Positions 1 to 11,831 of a stretch of DNA of 64,000 bases are shown piece after piece. The stretch covers positions 21,026,687-21,090,686 of the forward strand of contig LS997563.1 of NCBI GenBank assembly GCA_000469685.2. Reading direction: 5' to 3'. A program made the translations under genes and the position numbers. The notes under the pieces were generated by a model. The model saw only the letters and a program-made list of their open reading frames with translations. It did no database searches and had not been told where the DNA came from. How positions within the stretch are numbered: the stretch's first letter is position 1; each line of letters begins with the position of its first letter. Origin of the DNA: Haemonchus contortus. Lineage: Eukaryota > Nematoda > Chromadorea > Rhabditida > Trichostrongylidae.

Positions 1-594
1 TTCGAAATTTTTATTCACTCCCGTAATTTTTGGAAGAGTTCGAACGTGTAATGCCATCGATTGAAGCATTTTCGGCAAGCTTTATTATTTTTCTTCTATC
101 GTGGAAGAAAAGCTGTTTCTGTCTTAAACGAAATATGTAGAGCATAAAATAGCATTGTCTCTGACAGAGCACATGTGAAAATTGATTTACAACTGGCCAT
201 TTTTATCAGTTTTTTTGTTCGATGCGGCCTGACCTGCAGTATTAGGCAGTGTTGATAGTCTTTTGATGGCATTGACCGAATGCGACCGTAATGCAATAGT
301 GCGAGAAGCAACTGAGAAGACCGACCATTCATCGGAACGAGTAACGAAAACATTGAAATAGACCAATAAGAAAGTTAGATGTTCAGGTGTCACATGGCCG
401 AAGGCGATCCATTGGACGCATCGAGTTAACACCTTGAATTGCTCTTCACACGAAATGCAGAGCGCTTATTTTCTACTGATGAAATTCGAAATATTAACGG
501 TAATAATACACGCTAAGTACCACAATCGATAACGGATTCACCTGCCGAAATGAGGTCCAGAACTGATCTTCATCAAGTGAAGGTCCCACTACAC
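1..594. other. no gene recognised
   Basis: AT-rich sequence with only short overlapping open frames on both strands, none with a recognisable domain or splice structure. I see nothing assignable. Confidence 0.5.
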
Positions 595-735
595 TTTCAT
601 TCCGTCCTCGGTCCGTCAAAGTTCCTAGGGGCACGTAATTAGCAGCAAAGCTCGCTGTAATTATAAACAGGAAGCCTTTCCTTCTATTGAAAGTATCCAA
701 GGAGTGGTGTAGCAGCCATCGTATTCCAAAACTAA
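595..735 (-). repeat. dispersed repeat R1, copy a (core)
   Basis: Minus-strand match to the core found at 1476-1605, 31000-31120, 52890-52990 and 54190-54290. The shared core reads roughly 'tactttcaatagaaggaa', then a CG-bearing stretch ending in 'gctaatgacgtgcccc', then 'ggaactttgacggaccga'. It has no coding frame shared by all copies, so it looks like a non-autonomous mobile repeat. Confidence 0.6.
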
Positions 736-1029
736 ACAAAAAGTATATTGAACCCCGGTGGAAAGCAACTATCTCTTTCTACAAAATGATCTGGTTTGTT
801 GGGAACAGTTGCATAGAGGAGATGTACGCATTTAATTACAAGTGCAAATTCCTAAGAATGTTAGATTATGGCGCACTTCAACGGAAGCAAGCAATCAATT
901 AATATGCTGCCTCTGCCACTCGAGTCACATGGCTAAAAGGGTGGCCGAGTGTCGGAGTAAGGTAGAAACTTTGTGCTGAAGGTGTTTATCCGAAGTGCAA
1001 TTCCTTAACTGAATTTCATATTACTGAGT

Positions 1030-1745
1030 TGTTTTTTGAAAATGGGTTTCAACGGTGTAGTTTTTAGAAGTTTGCTTCAGAAAAATGTGATTCTGTCTTC
1101 TGTGCTTTGTGGAATCGGAGAGAGTTTAGTATGAGTACTCTCGATGAAATGAGTACTTCCTCCTAAACATAGAAAATCTCACTTGCAAAATCGAGAAAAC
1201 GTATGTTCTCCGTGAAAGTATGCCGCAAACCGGGATTCGGAAGATGAAATCGCTTTTACTCTTGAAATCAGGCATACCATTTGCAAACTACAGGGAAGTG
1301 CCATTTCTGAAGCATAGGCATTTTTTCCATTGGCACTAGAGATTGGCACAGATTTGCTATTTTTTACTTGGAAAAACCGCTCCTGTTCAAGATTGGTGCA
1401 TGACGAAAGTTGTTCATATAGAAAAAAATGTAACAAAGTGTTCAGCAAATCAACAGGACTGCGAAGGTCTACTTTTTGTTATGGTTGCTCCACAACTCCC
1501 TGAATACTTTCAATAGAAGGAAATGCTTTCCGGTTATAGTTATAGCGAGCGTCGCTGCTGATGACGTGCCCCCAGTAACTTTGACGGACCGAGGACTTAG
1601 AATTTTAACTTTCTGGCTTTTCAGTATACCATTTCATAGAGCTCGACGAGCTAAGGTGAACAATGTAACATCAATAAAAAAGGACGAATCCGTGTTTTTT
1701 TTGGGTTTTTGTTATAATTAATAATTAGGGCGGGTATTGTATAGT
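1030..1745 (+). repeat. dispersed repeat R1, copy b (long)
   Basis: This stretch is collinear with 30475-31315. Both contain 'ttttgaaaat...', 'agtttagtatg', 'ggaaatctcac'-like blocks, the R1 core, and the same end, 'attagggcgggtattgta'. That end recurs in variant form in the copies at 52736 and 54470, so it is probably a true element terminus. No protein domain was seen. Confidence 0.6.
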
Positions 1746-2804
1746 GTAGAATGCTTTCGAAGGAACAGAATATTAATTCAGATCAGATATTTGCTTATCA
1801 GATTTTCATAAAGCGGTAAAGAAATGCCTTCAAACCTAGCGAGTCTTAGAAGAGTAGTGTAGCATTGATACAGTGCAAGACTGAAGAATCGACTGAGAAT
1901 TGAATCTAATCTGAATTTTCTCAGTCTTCGACTGAGAAAACTTTCGCCAGTGATGAGGCTATCAAATCATATGTGGCCCAGGTTCTCGCCGGAAAAACTG
2001 GAAGCTCTATGAGAGATGAGCTTTGAAATCATAAAAAGGATTTCAAAAGGTAATCGAGCAAAACGGGTTTTATATCACTGAGTGAGGTTCTACTATCGAG
2101 AATGAATTTTTTGCGACGCTCAAAAATCGTAGTAACATCGCGAACAATAATAATTGCTTCGAGAAAGAAATTAAAGCTGGTTAAATCATGAGTATTTCGG
2201 TTCTGATATTGCAAGCCACACGACAGAATAGACGCACACTTTGGACCACGTCCAGCGTAAAGTCCTTCAGGGCACTAATTATAGTCCAGCATCGTTTACA
2301 GAGTCAATGGTTAACCTCTTAGGCCGAGACGTGACTTTTCTTGTTCCCCTTGAGATTATGCGTTACAGCCAAACTTCCGAGCGTTTGCAGTTAACTTATT
2401 TTGAGTACCATCTTCTGGAGCTTGTAGAGCTGAATTTAGGGGTATGTTCGACTTTAGAATTCCATTGCAAACCAACTCATAGAAAAAAGCGAAAAAGGTA
2501 AACATGAGATCTACTGCAACGGCATCTGTACCATTATGAACTAGCTTCAACAGACTAAGTGTTACAAGCCAGTCAGACGCTATGTCAATGGCGTCCGGCC
2601 AGTAGACGTCATGTTAGCGGCAACTCTGAGAATCAAGAAGAACTTGTGCGGACGGCGCAATCTGGTCCCATTTGTGCATTTGTTCTGGAACTGGAATTAG
2701 AGGAAACAAGAAAAGTGGCTGTTATAACTGTTTCTCCTTTTCTGGTTATATCTAGCGACGTCATCACTTTGCCGGTTTAAGCGCTTCGTTGTTACTGGTC
2801 TCAT
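1746..2804. other. no gene recognised
   Basis: Short frames only, the longest about 86 codons, with no known domain and no splice pattern. The last part merges into repeat R2. Confidence 0.45.
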
Positions 2805-3300
2805 CATTTCTCTCGTAGGAGTACACAACATCAACATGTGACCCCTTATTGCTCCTGCTGACTTGTTGGCTCTTTCTCGGTAACTATACATCCTACATGA
2901 CTTTGTGAGAGCGTGCACTTTGAATTCATGCACCGATCTTATTTGCTGAGCCCGTTACTTTCGAAGGCATAGTCCACCCCTGATTTCAAGGCGCCTGATT
3001 TAGGTGAACTAATAGAAGTTAAGGTGCGGATTATTGCAAGAAGGCGAAAAAATCTGCGAAATGTCTATGAGGAACAAATCCATGAAAAAGTAGTATGGGA
3101 GGGAATTCTCAAGATCACAGGTGGGTATCTTAACGTAGGAGGCGTGTGGAGGTGGCTACAAAGAGCCTGAAATGCTCAGTATCCTCTTCCATCGTCGTCA
3201 TGGATCAGACTACCTCTTTGAATTTTGGCATGTGTGCTCCTAGTTGAATGACCTAGTATTTTCGAAATTTTTAGAATACGGCCACGGTGTGGTTGCAGTA
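2805..3300 (+). repeat. dispersed direct repeat R2, copy 1
   Basis: Collinear with 9885-10385 in the same orientation. Shared landmarks in order are 'acatgtgacccc/acatgtaacccc', 'gagagcgtgca', 'ttcgaaggcatagt', 'caggtgaacta' and 'ttgaatttt..gcatgtgtg'. The copies have diverged by substitutions and small indels. No long frame is conserved between them, so the family is probably non-coding. Confidence 0.65.
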
Positions 3301-3884
3301 GACATGATCTCTGAGCACTTATTACGCACTATTCAGGCCGTTTTCCAAAAATGCCCCTACATTCCTGAATGTGAGTCGCATAGTAGGGACTTTTTAAAAA
3401 AGTATCGATTACCGAATAGACAGTTTGACCCTGTCTCTTTCAGAAACGTAGAAAATCCCGCTTTTTCCTAACTGCACCAAATAAACATTTCGGTTTTTCA
3501 GATCAGCAAAACTGGACAATTAGAAAACCGATATGTGCGATGGAGTCATCAACGTCGATCAAATGGCTAACTCTTGACGAAGTGCACTGGAAAATTAAAA
3601 GCAATTTGAGTTACCGATCAGGTCCACGATCTCTCAAATATGGTCAATTACAGCTTTTTAGGAACTTTCCTCTTGTGTTAGTCTCGCCAATGTAGCTGTT
3701 GTGCTAAAACTTGGTGCATTAAGTATGTGATTGTTTGATTAAGGTCTCTCGCGCTGTATTATTCATTATTGTCTCTTCATTTTCATAGTCATGTGAGTTG
3801 GACTCATGTATTTATATGTTAAGTTGAGCTCGGATAATGAGCTGTTCATAAATCTATCTTTCGGTATAAGAGTTCTCATTATAT
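3301..3884. other. no gene recognised
   Basis: Low-complexity AT-rich sequence leading into an AT microsatellite. Nothing assignable. Confidence 0.45.
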
Positions 3885-3935
3885 ATGTATATATTATATA
3901 TATTATATATAAATCTAAATATATATATATATATA
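3885..3935. repeat. AT-rich microsatellite
   Basis: Runs of (TA)n and TATTATATA that abut the left end of the small TIR element at 3944. Confidence 0.9.
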
Positions 3936-3943
3936 CAGGGATG

Positions 3944-4496
3944 ACCAAAAAAAGAGACACTATGCATGGGGTGTGATCCAGTTGGGAATACGTCGCACCG
4001 ATTGAGGCAGCAGAAGAATGTGATTCAGTCAATTGTTCTAAGAATGTTGCTCGATGAAAGGAAGCAGGAACTCGTGTGGTTCCTATATCGGCATCAAAAT
4101 ACGAAGCCGTGTGCCATTGCGGACGCGCTCAAGACGACTTATGGGATGTCGGTCGACAACAAGCAGATACGCTACTTTCTCAATCGAGTCGCTCACGGAC
4201 AGATTCCTGGGCATCGTTGCTTAGGAACTGGACGACCGCTGACTTCCTGTAGCCCCGACAACTCCGCAATGGTCTGCGACGTCGTGGGAGACGAGCCGAT
4301 CTCGCCGACCTCAGACGACATCAAATTTCCGTGGCAAAAACTTTCAATTTCGTCCGTGCGGAAGGCCATTGAAGAATTCCGTGATCGAGTTCAATGTGTT
4401 CTTGATTTTGCGGGTGGTAATATTCAGTCAGAGTTTAATAAAGTTTGATTACATTGGTGGTACAAGCCGAGCAGTGAAAGTGTCTTTTTTTTGGTA
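3944..4496. mobile_element. small TIR-bounded element carrying one ORF
   Basis: The left end, ACCAAAAAAAGAGACACT (3944-3961), is matched in inverted orientation by AGTGTCTTTTTTTTGGT (4480-4496), one indel apart. The 553-bp interval is almost filled by a single 160-codon frame. TA-rich sequence lies on both sides, so a TA target duplication cannot be told from the microsatellite. This may be a deleted Tc1/mariner-type element or an unknown small DNA transposon. Confidence 0.6.
3966..4448 (+). CDS. 160-aa protein of a TIR element, unknown function
   Basis: I do not recognise this protein. The frame runs from ATG 3966 to the stop just before the right terminal repeat and fills the element. The first half is helical and basic, with a KQELVWFLYRHQ segment followed by AIADALKTTYGMSVDNKQIR, which has the spacing of a helix-turn-helix. 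A GTGRPL stretch then recalls the AT-hook-like GRPR linker of Tc1/mariner transposases. No DDE catalytic core is present. It could be only the DNA-binding part of a transposase or a short stand-alone DNA-binding protein. GC content is higher than in the flanks, which favours real coding sequence. The family is unknown. Confidence 0.5.
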   Translation: MGCDPVGNTSHRLRQQKNVIQSIVLRMLLDERKQELVWFLYRHQNTKPCAIADALKTTYGMSVDNKQIRYFLNRVAHGQIPGHRCLGTGRPLTSCSPDNSAMVCDVVGDEPISPTSDDIKFPWQKLSISSVRKAIEEFRDRVQCVLDFAGGNIQSEFNKV

Positions 4497-4500
4497 TATA

Positions 4501-4560
<60 letters not shown>
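4497..4560. repeat. (TA)n microsatellite
   Basis: About 64 bp of nearly pure TA repeat immediately right of the TIR element. Confidence 0.95.
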
Positions 4561-4562
<2 letters not shown>

Positions 4563-5045
4563 AGCTGGTCTATGCACAGTAACGCGCGCACCATGCCTTG
4601 CCCACTTCCGCTTACCTACGACTTGGTAGAGGACCAACATAAACAGTATCGGTTGACTTCCCTTTTCATAACCGCTTCCCCATTAAGTGATATTCCCCAA
4701 TTTGAACGAGATGATGCCGCTTTGTGGGTATCGATCTCTTGACACTAATAGGTGATCGTGGAATTGTTTCCATTCTAACCTTCTCTACTTCCTAAGGGTT
4801 TGATTGTCCTGCATCGTGGGGAGCGAGTTGTGGTTTTTAGTCTGTGACGTCATAAATAGGCTGGATATCAAACAACGGACCAATATAAAGAACATCGGTA
4901 GATGTTTCCCATTTCGTAACTGTTTTCTCGCAGCGCTCTTGTGATCTTCACACTCTTCATCGTGATTACGTGACTTTTGGGAGGACACACAAACGGGCAT
5001 ACAAACAGATACACAAAGTTACCGCTTTACATAATATAGAGGATA
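4561..5045 (+). repeat. dispersed repeat R4, copy 1
   Basis: Matches 54555-54785 in two blocks: 'cgcttacctacgactt...cagtatcggttgacttcc' and 'cgtgacttt...acgggcatacaaacaga', ending in 'accgctttatata'. The 'acaaacagac...gctttatatatag' tail also closes the repeats at 18566-18635, 59170-59260 and 59480-59590. Confidence 0.6.
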
Positions 5046-5859
5046 TATGCTTAATCTTGAATACTCGTTGATTCCTTGCCGTTGTAATTCCTTGTGCTAC
5101 AATATTATAATATCATATCACTACATATATTATCCCAGATGATCTTGAGCGGCTGCTCATACGGGCTTAGCATTTTATCAATCGAGTAAGATCTTTTTTG
5201 CCACAGTGATGCACAAGCAAGTGCCATGTGGACTGCCAACATCTTTCTTTCTTTTTTTTGACAATTCGAAATGCCCATCATAGATATTTACATATACTCA
5301 CGCTTCGTTGACTCAACCTTGATTGGTTGGTGAACCCATACGTTCATAGCATCAGCCCCAGTCATAGTTATTGGAAAACACCTATGCAGCACACTAACCT
5401 TTTTTATTGTATTTACAAGTACGCTCATAAGTAAGAGCATGACGTGTGCGTACAGGTTTTGAGCACAACAACTCGTCTAACCGTAGCGGCTGACGAGTGT
5501 TACGGAGCTGTAGCAAGTGCAATTGGTGTTTCTCAATAGAACAGCTTTTAGACCTAAAGACAATTCACGTTGGTTTTGTGGGATAGTATCCGGCTACCAA
5601 GGTTTAGTGAAACTAGCAGCCGAGAATGGTGCAAAAGCAAGGGAAAGAGTTGGAAAGCTGCGTGCTCAGATACATATGCGTCACTGCGTACAGATAACTC
5701 AAGTGAGCTGAAATGGTTCAAAAATAATTCCAAAACAGCTGATGATCCTGTAGGTTCTAATCTCCTATTGACTGCTTCTCTAACAGATGAGGTATTCAGA
5801 ACAATATTAGTCACAAGGAGTAGCAGTGAAATGAGAGAATAGTCTCAAATGTAATTACT
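5046..5859. other. no gene recognised
   Basis: Frames of up to 90 codons overlap on both strands at 5517-5842, but none has a known domain or plausible splice sites. Nothing assignable. Confidence 0.4.
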
Positions 5860-6125
5860 TCGCTACGACGATCAGCTGATTGATTTTTCTTAAACATGGC
5901 TCCATGCGAATTTGCATATGCCCGGTAATTAGATACCATACTCGGCCACAAAGGGGAGGGTGGGGGGGGGTGGGCGTGACATGCGCACGATACAATTCCT
6001 GACCCCCTGTTGTGTACTATCCAGGACCCTTTTCGACCAAATATTGTGGGTAGAACAGGGTTTGAATTCATACTATGGGTAGAAACAATTTTTATCGTGA
6101 ACTGTGCTTTTAAACTGTACAATCA
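5860..6125 (+). repeat. dispersed repeat R3, copy 1 (contains G-run)
   Basis: Shares 'cgatcagctg', a purine/C-rich middle and the end block 'tttttatcgtgaactgtgc' with 43455-43715 in the same orientation. A short poly-G tract lies near 5950. No coding content was seen. Confidence 0.5.
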
Positions 6126-6254
6126 GGTGACACCTTCATATAAGAGCTTGTTTTTATAAATGACAGCAATTACAACCGTCGTATTGACTGAACAGAAGGA
6201 AGTAGTTTACCTATCATGGATCTTCGAATAAAGACCCCAATAACTAGATAGAGT

Positions 6255-6400
6255 TTTGAATGTTGCTCACAATTGTGGAAGTCAAGCATGCAAAATGGCT
6301 CCCCTCAGAGAGTATTGGGGCTGGAAAATCGCTCGACAGTAGTGTTAATTGGGAATGCGAGCTCGTAGCTCCGATATCAAGCGTCGACGTGATGCAGTCC
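6255..6400 (-). repeat. inverted repeat pair R5, left member
   Basis: Its reverse complement aligns with 6990-7110. Shared blocks are 'tatc..agc.acga', 'cgcatt.c.aatt', 'acactactgtc' and 'agcccc'. The two lie about 600 bp apart in opposite orientation and are moderately diverged. Confidence 0.55.
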
Positions 6401-6989
6401 TCCTCATCATTGACTTTTTGCACAATGCTCTTTCTTTTCATTAAAGGCTTTTGAGACCTTTTCTGGCATTCGTTTGTGTGAATGCCTTATTTCTGCTTTC
6501 ATTGCACTTGTTGCGCCTATTCAAGGAAGAATGGTTTTTCGAAATAGTTGAACGGATCCGTTCTATCTTGAATTTCGAGAAACATTTAACAGATTGATGC
6601 TATAGATGTACGTGTAAGATGCCTTTATAAAAAGGAACAATGGTAAAAACCCAAAGAAGGTTGTGGAGAACGCATGTTAATCACAAACAGCACACCTTAT
6701 ACAACCTACAACCGGAGACAGAGCAGTCGTTTTCTCAAGATTGAAGAAATACTCGCCAGTAGTGTGTGGGACATGAGTCTGAGTTTTATCAAAATAATAG
6801 AGTCACAGTTGAATGCAGAGCCATTCTTCCTCGAATAGGTGCAACAAGCGAAAATGAAGGCAGAAATAATGCGTTTAATCGAGCAAATATCAGAGTACGT
6901 TTTGAAAATTGCTAATGACGAAAGAGCACAGTGCAATAAGTTGGACAAGGACGGGAGCAGAACCGCGACGTCCTCTTGTAAAGCGAGAT

Positions 6990-7110
6990 CGCTTCCACTA
7001 TGCCAAGCCGGCGTTTAATATCAAAGCGACGAAGTCGCATTTCGAATTGACACTACTGTCAAGCATAATTCGAGCCCCCACAACATGTTAAGAGACGCCA
7101 TTGTGCAGTT
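6990..7110 (+). repeat. inverted repeat pair R5, right member
   Basis: Inverted partner of 6255-6400. The sequence between them shows no domain or reading frame I can assign. Confidence 0.55.
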
Positions 7111-9775
7111 TTAGTTTTCACATTCATAAACATTCGAAACTCTATCGATTCATTAGGGTCTTCGTTTGGACTTCCATGGTAAGTACTACCTCCTTAGTAA
7201 GTGCCTCAATTTGTGCGCATATGCGCAGTCCCACATCTCAGGCCATGCCAGAACAATGGAGTTCAAGCGCCCACACCTTTGAGGAGATAAGTTGTCTATT
7301 CCCCTGAACGCCTAACCCTTCACTTCAACGACGAAATTCGCAAAGTAGATTTGGGATTAAACCCTTTTGATCTCACTACAAGAATCAGATCCTATTTTCA
7401 TGAGGACGTTACATAGTACAACTTCAATGCACATATGCAAAAGGAATTCTGTGACCAAATACCATTCGGCGGAAAAAACGCGATTTTAAAAAACTACCAT
7501 GGAACTGGCCTGCGAGTGGTTGGGACGAGATATTGGGAAGAGAGATGAAATGATTGAAGGGCCCTGGTAATGCCCACTGGACGAATGGAGGAGAGTATGC
7601 GGCAATCCACCGAACCTTCAGTGGCCAGTCGATATGCTCACGAACAACAGTCTGGTGGCCTAGGCCGTAGCAAGATGACAAGCACGTGGTCACTCTCCGC
7701 TCCTCGCGAATTCTGCCATTTTTGTAGGGAAAGGAGACACAGAACCTGTTGACCATCGCGAAAGCACAAAAATATGTAAAACACACAATCCATCGAGCGC
7801 ATAAACCTTCAGAAGGCATCTAATCAGGCGGCGAGGCAATCAAAAAAGGTCATAGAGTTGAGGCAAGAAACAGAACACAAATGAGTTTAGATTACTCAGC
7901 TGACCAAAGGGAGAATATGAAGCCGACAAAAAAGGTGATTGTAATTCCTCCTGACTGTAGGTCGGCGCTGGCGTCGACAACATCGCTGACCCAAATCAAA
8001 CTGGGACTAAATTGCCCAGGGTGTGGTGCGATTCACGCGTCAATATAATGAGGTCATCGGACAAAACGATCTAAAACATCATGCCCACCATCATAACGGA
8101 AGAAATAAGGACTTATAAGTAGAATAAGTAAAGAAATGACCAACTATGCACGTTTACAGAAGGATTGCATCTTCTAGGATCAAAAAGTTTGAAGTTATTC
8201 TTATTTTGAACGTTTGACAAGTAAATTGTTGACCTATGAGGTGGATTCTCAATCTCGAAGGGGCTTTTTGTCATAGTAAAGAGATTTGCTCTATTCATGA
8301 TGAAGCCGTGGACTACTGCAAATTTATTTGCTCCATCTCAACAGAAAGGTACCGAAACTATGCTGCGAGCGCGAAGAGCTCTAATGAGGACACGCGTGAA
8401 TCGCGCGCCCCCCAATTGCCCAGTAGCAATGTTGACCCGTCGAACTGGAGAATCGGACTTCCAAATGTTGAAACTCAGCTACTTGCGTCAGCTTGCGATT
8501 GTTTATCGGCGGCTGCGTTAGTTCTCATAGAGAACGCACATGGCTGCAGTGGTTAGCGACTGCGCAATCCGTAGTGAAAGGCGCTCAGCAGGTGGTATGT
8601 CTCTACCTTGGGATCAACGTCATCGTACAAGAGGTATTCTTGATTATATGTAGATGCCTTAATGAGCTAATGAATCGGTTCCAGAGACGTTCTCTTACAA
8701 TAAGGGGGTGAGGTGGCACAGTTGTATTAAGGCTTATAAAAGGCTTATAAAACTAGGGTGCACACGTGCACTAGTGACTAAATCTGAAACGGCGAAGAAT
8801 AATCGGTATTTTGCAACGCAGTGATTGCACCCACTAGACTGTCCATAGTAAAAAATGTTTCGAAGGACTAACAACAGGCGATTTCACGAGTTCCGCTGAA
8901 AGCGACTTCGACGTTTTCTTGTCAGACTAATGTTCGCTGGCTAATCTGATTTCAATGGTGCAGCCAGCATCTGGGTTTTTGAACAGGTTTCCCCTCGGTT
9001 TCCCCAGCGTGTTCGGCGTTCAGCTGGTCATCCCATTGTAAGAGTTTGTCCACAAATCATGGTAGCGCGGTGTCTTTGGTTTAGTAGGTCGATAAATCGG
9101 CTCGATAGGAATGAGAAGTGTCCCGGAAGGATTCCCAAATAAAGGCTCATCAAGGGCACATAAGCGTAACATGGCACGCCGTACGGGTCATCTATAGCAG
9201 TGCTGACGGCATATTGATTGGACTAAACTTTTCTCAAGTCTATATTCTATATATTCATAGAACCGAACATCGATTTAGAGTTATGGTACTTGCGCATATT
9301 TCTTCTGCCGCTGATGTTCCAATCTAAATGTTGCCGTCATATAGGGTATTTTCTATCTCCTGCGTAGAGAATGGATCTTGTCTCGAATAACACAAAAGGA
9401 TGCAGCAAGGAAAAGGAAGGACGCGGATAATCTGAGGGAGACTCTCGTAAAGCGGAACATGTAAGGATTGCTCTTTGATAGTGGCGGAAATGGGATGATG
9501 AGCCACAGGAGCCGGGCAACATCCTTTAAGCTGAGCTGGAACAAAGATTACAGTAACGTCCCCTCAACTTTTAGAGTAAGAATGATAGGATGTAGACGAA
9601 ATTGAAGAAGAATTCCCACAACATGGTCCGGAAGGATGGAGACAAACGCTGGGGTCAGGTACTCTCTGTAATGAGCCAAAGCACCAAATACACCCTAAAT
9701 CTGGCGGCGGTAGACGATTCCTTGACAACAGCTTGTGTAGCAAATCCTGTTAACCTATCAAAGTGGTGGACGTCA
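7111..9775. other. no gene recognised
   Basis: The longest frames are 131 codons on the minus strand (7424-7819) and 106 codons on the plus strand (8236-8556). Neither shows a domain, a signal peptide or a compositional shift, so I do not call them genes. An old unrecognisable element could lie around 7430-7900. Confidence 0.4.
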
Positions 9776-10400
9776 ACTTCTTCTATGTATACTTCCTGTG
9801 TGGAGGTAGTCCTGAATCGTCGAAGCATTGATATGGATAGGGATGAAGCAAGAAAAGAGGCTGTCGAGATCATGCTAGTTTATCTTTCTTTCATGAGTGC
9901 ACGCAACATTAACATGTAACCCCACATCTTCCTGCTGACTTTTTCGCACTTTTTCGGGCGCTTCACATTGCACATGACCTTTTTGAGAGCGTGCAGCCTT
10001 CGAAATTGAGCACGCGTCCAATTAACTGTGCCCGCTACCTTCGAAGGCATAGTTCAAGATAATATTAAAACGCCCAATTCAGGTGAACTAACGGAACGCA
10101 AGTAGAGGGTAGTGGAAAATGGCGAAAAAGGGGCAAAACCTCTGTGTATTCATGAGAAAATGGCTTTGAAAAAGCAGTAAAGAAGGATTGACCAGATCAG
10201 AAGTTGGACGTAAGGACTATCTAAACTCGAGTGGTGTGCCGTCGCGTATAGCTATCTACAGCAAGTCCAAAATTCCGAATGCTTTTTCCAATCGTTGTCA
10301 TCGATCAGGCTGCCTTTTTGAATTTTTAGCATGTGTGTTCTTAAGTAAACGAGACTGTGTCTTCAAAGATTTTGACACCAAAAAATTGCACGTGACTACA
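9776..10400 (+). repeat. dispersed direct repeat R2, copy 2
   Basis: Second copy of the R2 family, collinear with 2805-3300 from about 9885. Its left part ('acttcctgtgt.gaggtagtcctgaatcgtcg') reappears in diverged form at 12583-12640, on the far side of the Penelope-like element. That element may therefore have landed in or beside R2-type sequence. Confidence 0.55.
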
Positions 10401-10450
10401 ACACTAGGTCTAGCTTCCACGAACGGCTTTCTATGAACCTCGGCATAATT

Positions 10451-10872
10451 GTTCTGCTACTGAGTTGTTTTCTTTAACTCTTCACGAGGTTTGTATAAAG
10501 CTTTATTAGGCTGACGCTTCGGCGGAGTCGCCTTCTTTAGAGTCTAGAAAGATCATAACAATTCATGACTATCCGACCAAAAGTCTCCACTGCCACCCTG
10601 AAGATCGAGACCCCCAGGGCACGCAGGTGATTAATGGAGAACCACTCACCTTAGCTTGGTGGATTCTTCGAAACCAACCAGCAATCGACGATGGTAATAA
10701 TCGACCAGACTCGGCTGGGGTGGGTCTTAATTCAGAGTCTCTATGGGAAGGCCAACTTTATATAAGGCCGCAGCTCCCGCGTGATTGCGAGGCATTCTCC
10801 CCTACGATTTATTTTTGGATCAGTGTCTTGTATCCAAAATGCCTCGAGGGCTTTACGCGCGCATAATTGCGA
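10451..10872 (-). repeat. left inverted terminal repeat (pLTR-like)
   Basis: Reverse-complement copy of 12091-12512, from 'gttctgctac' at the outer edge to 'ataattgcg' at the inner edge. It holds antisense C-terminal endonuclease codons and a decayed copy of the hammerhead core, with CTAAAGA and GAAG in place of CTGAAGA and GAAA. Confidence 0.85.
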
Positions 10873-11830
10873 CACACAAATACCAAACAACCAAATGTTT
10901 CTGGATCGCCTTGGCGCATTGCACCTCAGTGGTTCGTGCGTCATGGAGTCCTTCGATGTAGAGGCCCTTTACACAAATGTCAGCAATTTGTCTGCTATGG
11001 AAGCCGTGGTTGAGCTTCTTAGTCAGCACCAAAGCGATATAAATATGCGAGGGCTCTCTACATCCCAACTGATGACACCTGCTGAAGAGTGCCTCAGCTG
11101 CAACATTTTCAAGTGGTCGGGGAAATATTTCGCTCAGACTAGTGGCTTAGCTATGGGACAACGAGTGGCACATGTCTTGGCTGCAGCATTTATGGCCAAG
11201 ATTGAAGCGCCTGTACACGAATACCTGCCCTTACTTTACTGCAGGTACATAGACGACTGCTTCTTAGTTTGTGCGACACAGAAAGAAATAGATGTGTGTT
11301 TTGACCTGCTGAACTCACAGTCGGAGCACATTAAGTTAACTCGGGAAAAACGACCGGAAACTGGCTTCCATTCCTAAATGTTCAAGTGAGGTTACGCGGC
11401 GATGCGATTATTACGAAGTGGTACAGAAAGCCCAGCAATAAAAATATCATTGTCCATTATCACTCAGCTCATCCTTTTTACATAAAGCAAGCGGTTTTTA
11501 GGAATATGTTCCGCACCGCTAAGAAGGTTTGCATTGGGGAGGATGAGCGAAAAGAGTCGATTAAAATGGAATGCGATATCGCTGAAATGAATGGCTACCG
11601 CAATTTTCCAACTACAAGAAGAGCACCTTCTGGTGGCGTGATCCTCAGACATGGTAGTACTTCGACCGATGGGAAGATTCCTTTCGTATTACCATTTATC
11701 TCTGATGAGGTCAGTGCCACTGTTAGGAAGTGTCTAAAGAGATCGGGCTTGGAAAATGTGGTTGCTATTTTTAACGTACCACCCCTCAATCTAAAGAAGC
11801 GCCTGGTTCGGAACAGGCTGTACGATCGCC
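10873..11830 (+). pseudogene. Penelope-like reverse transcriptase, truncated and frameshifted
   Basis: Visible RT landmarks in order are ESFDVEALYTNV (first catalytic Asp region, about 10945-10980), QTSGLAMGQ (about 11135-11160), the catalytic box YIDDCF (about 11250), and the thumb-side TKWYRKPSNKNI stretch (about 11410). The frame breaks near 11375, where a stop follows 'GFHS' and reading resumes one base off in the adjacent FLNVQVRL. It breaks again near 11830, before the linker cysteines. The upstream fingers are missing, replaced by the inverted repeat. In an intact element this enzyme copies element RNA into DNA at the target. Family assignment is firm; activity is excluded by the breaks. 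Confidence 0.85.
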
Positions 11831-11831
11831 T

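Noticed and set aside
4449..4640. Frames rich in Tyr-Ile repeats
   Set aside because: Pure translation of the TA microsatellite.
7424..7819. 131-codon minus-strand frame
   Set aside because: No domain, no splice or signal features; the opposite strand also holds long frames, as expected from locally low stop density.
8236..8556. 106-codon plus-strand frame
   Set aside because: An overlapping frame of similar length (8297-8521) and lack of any motif point to chance.
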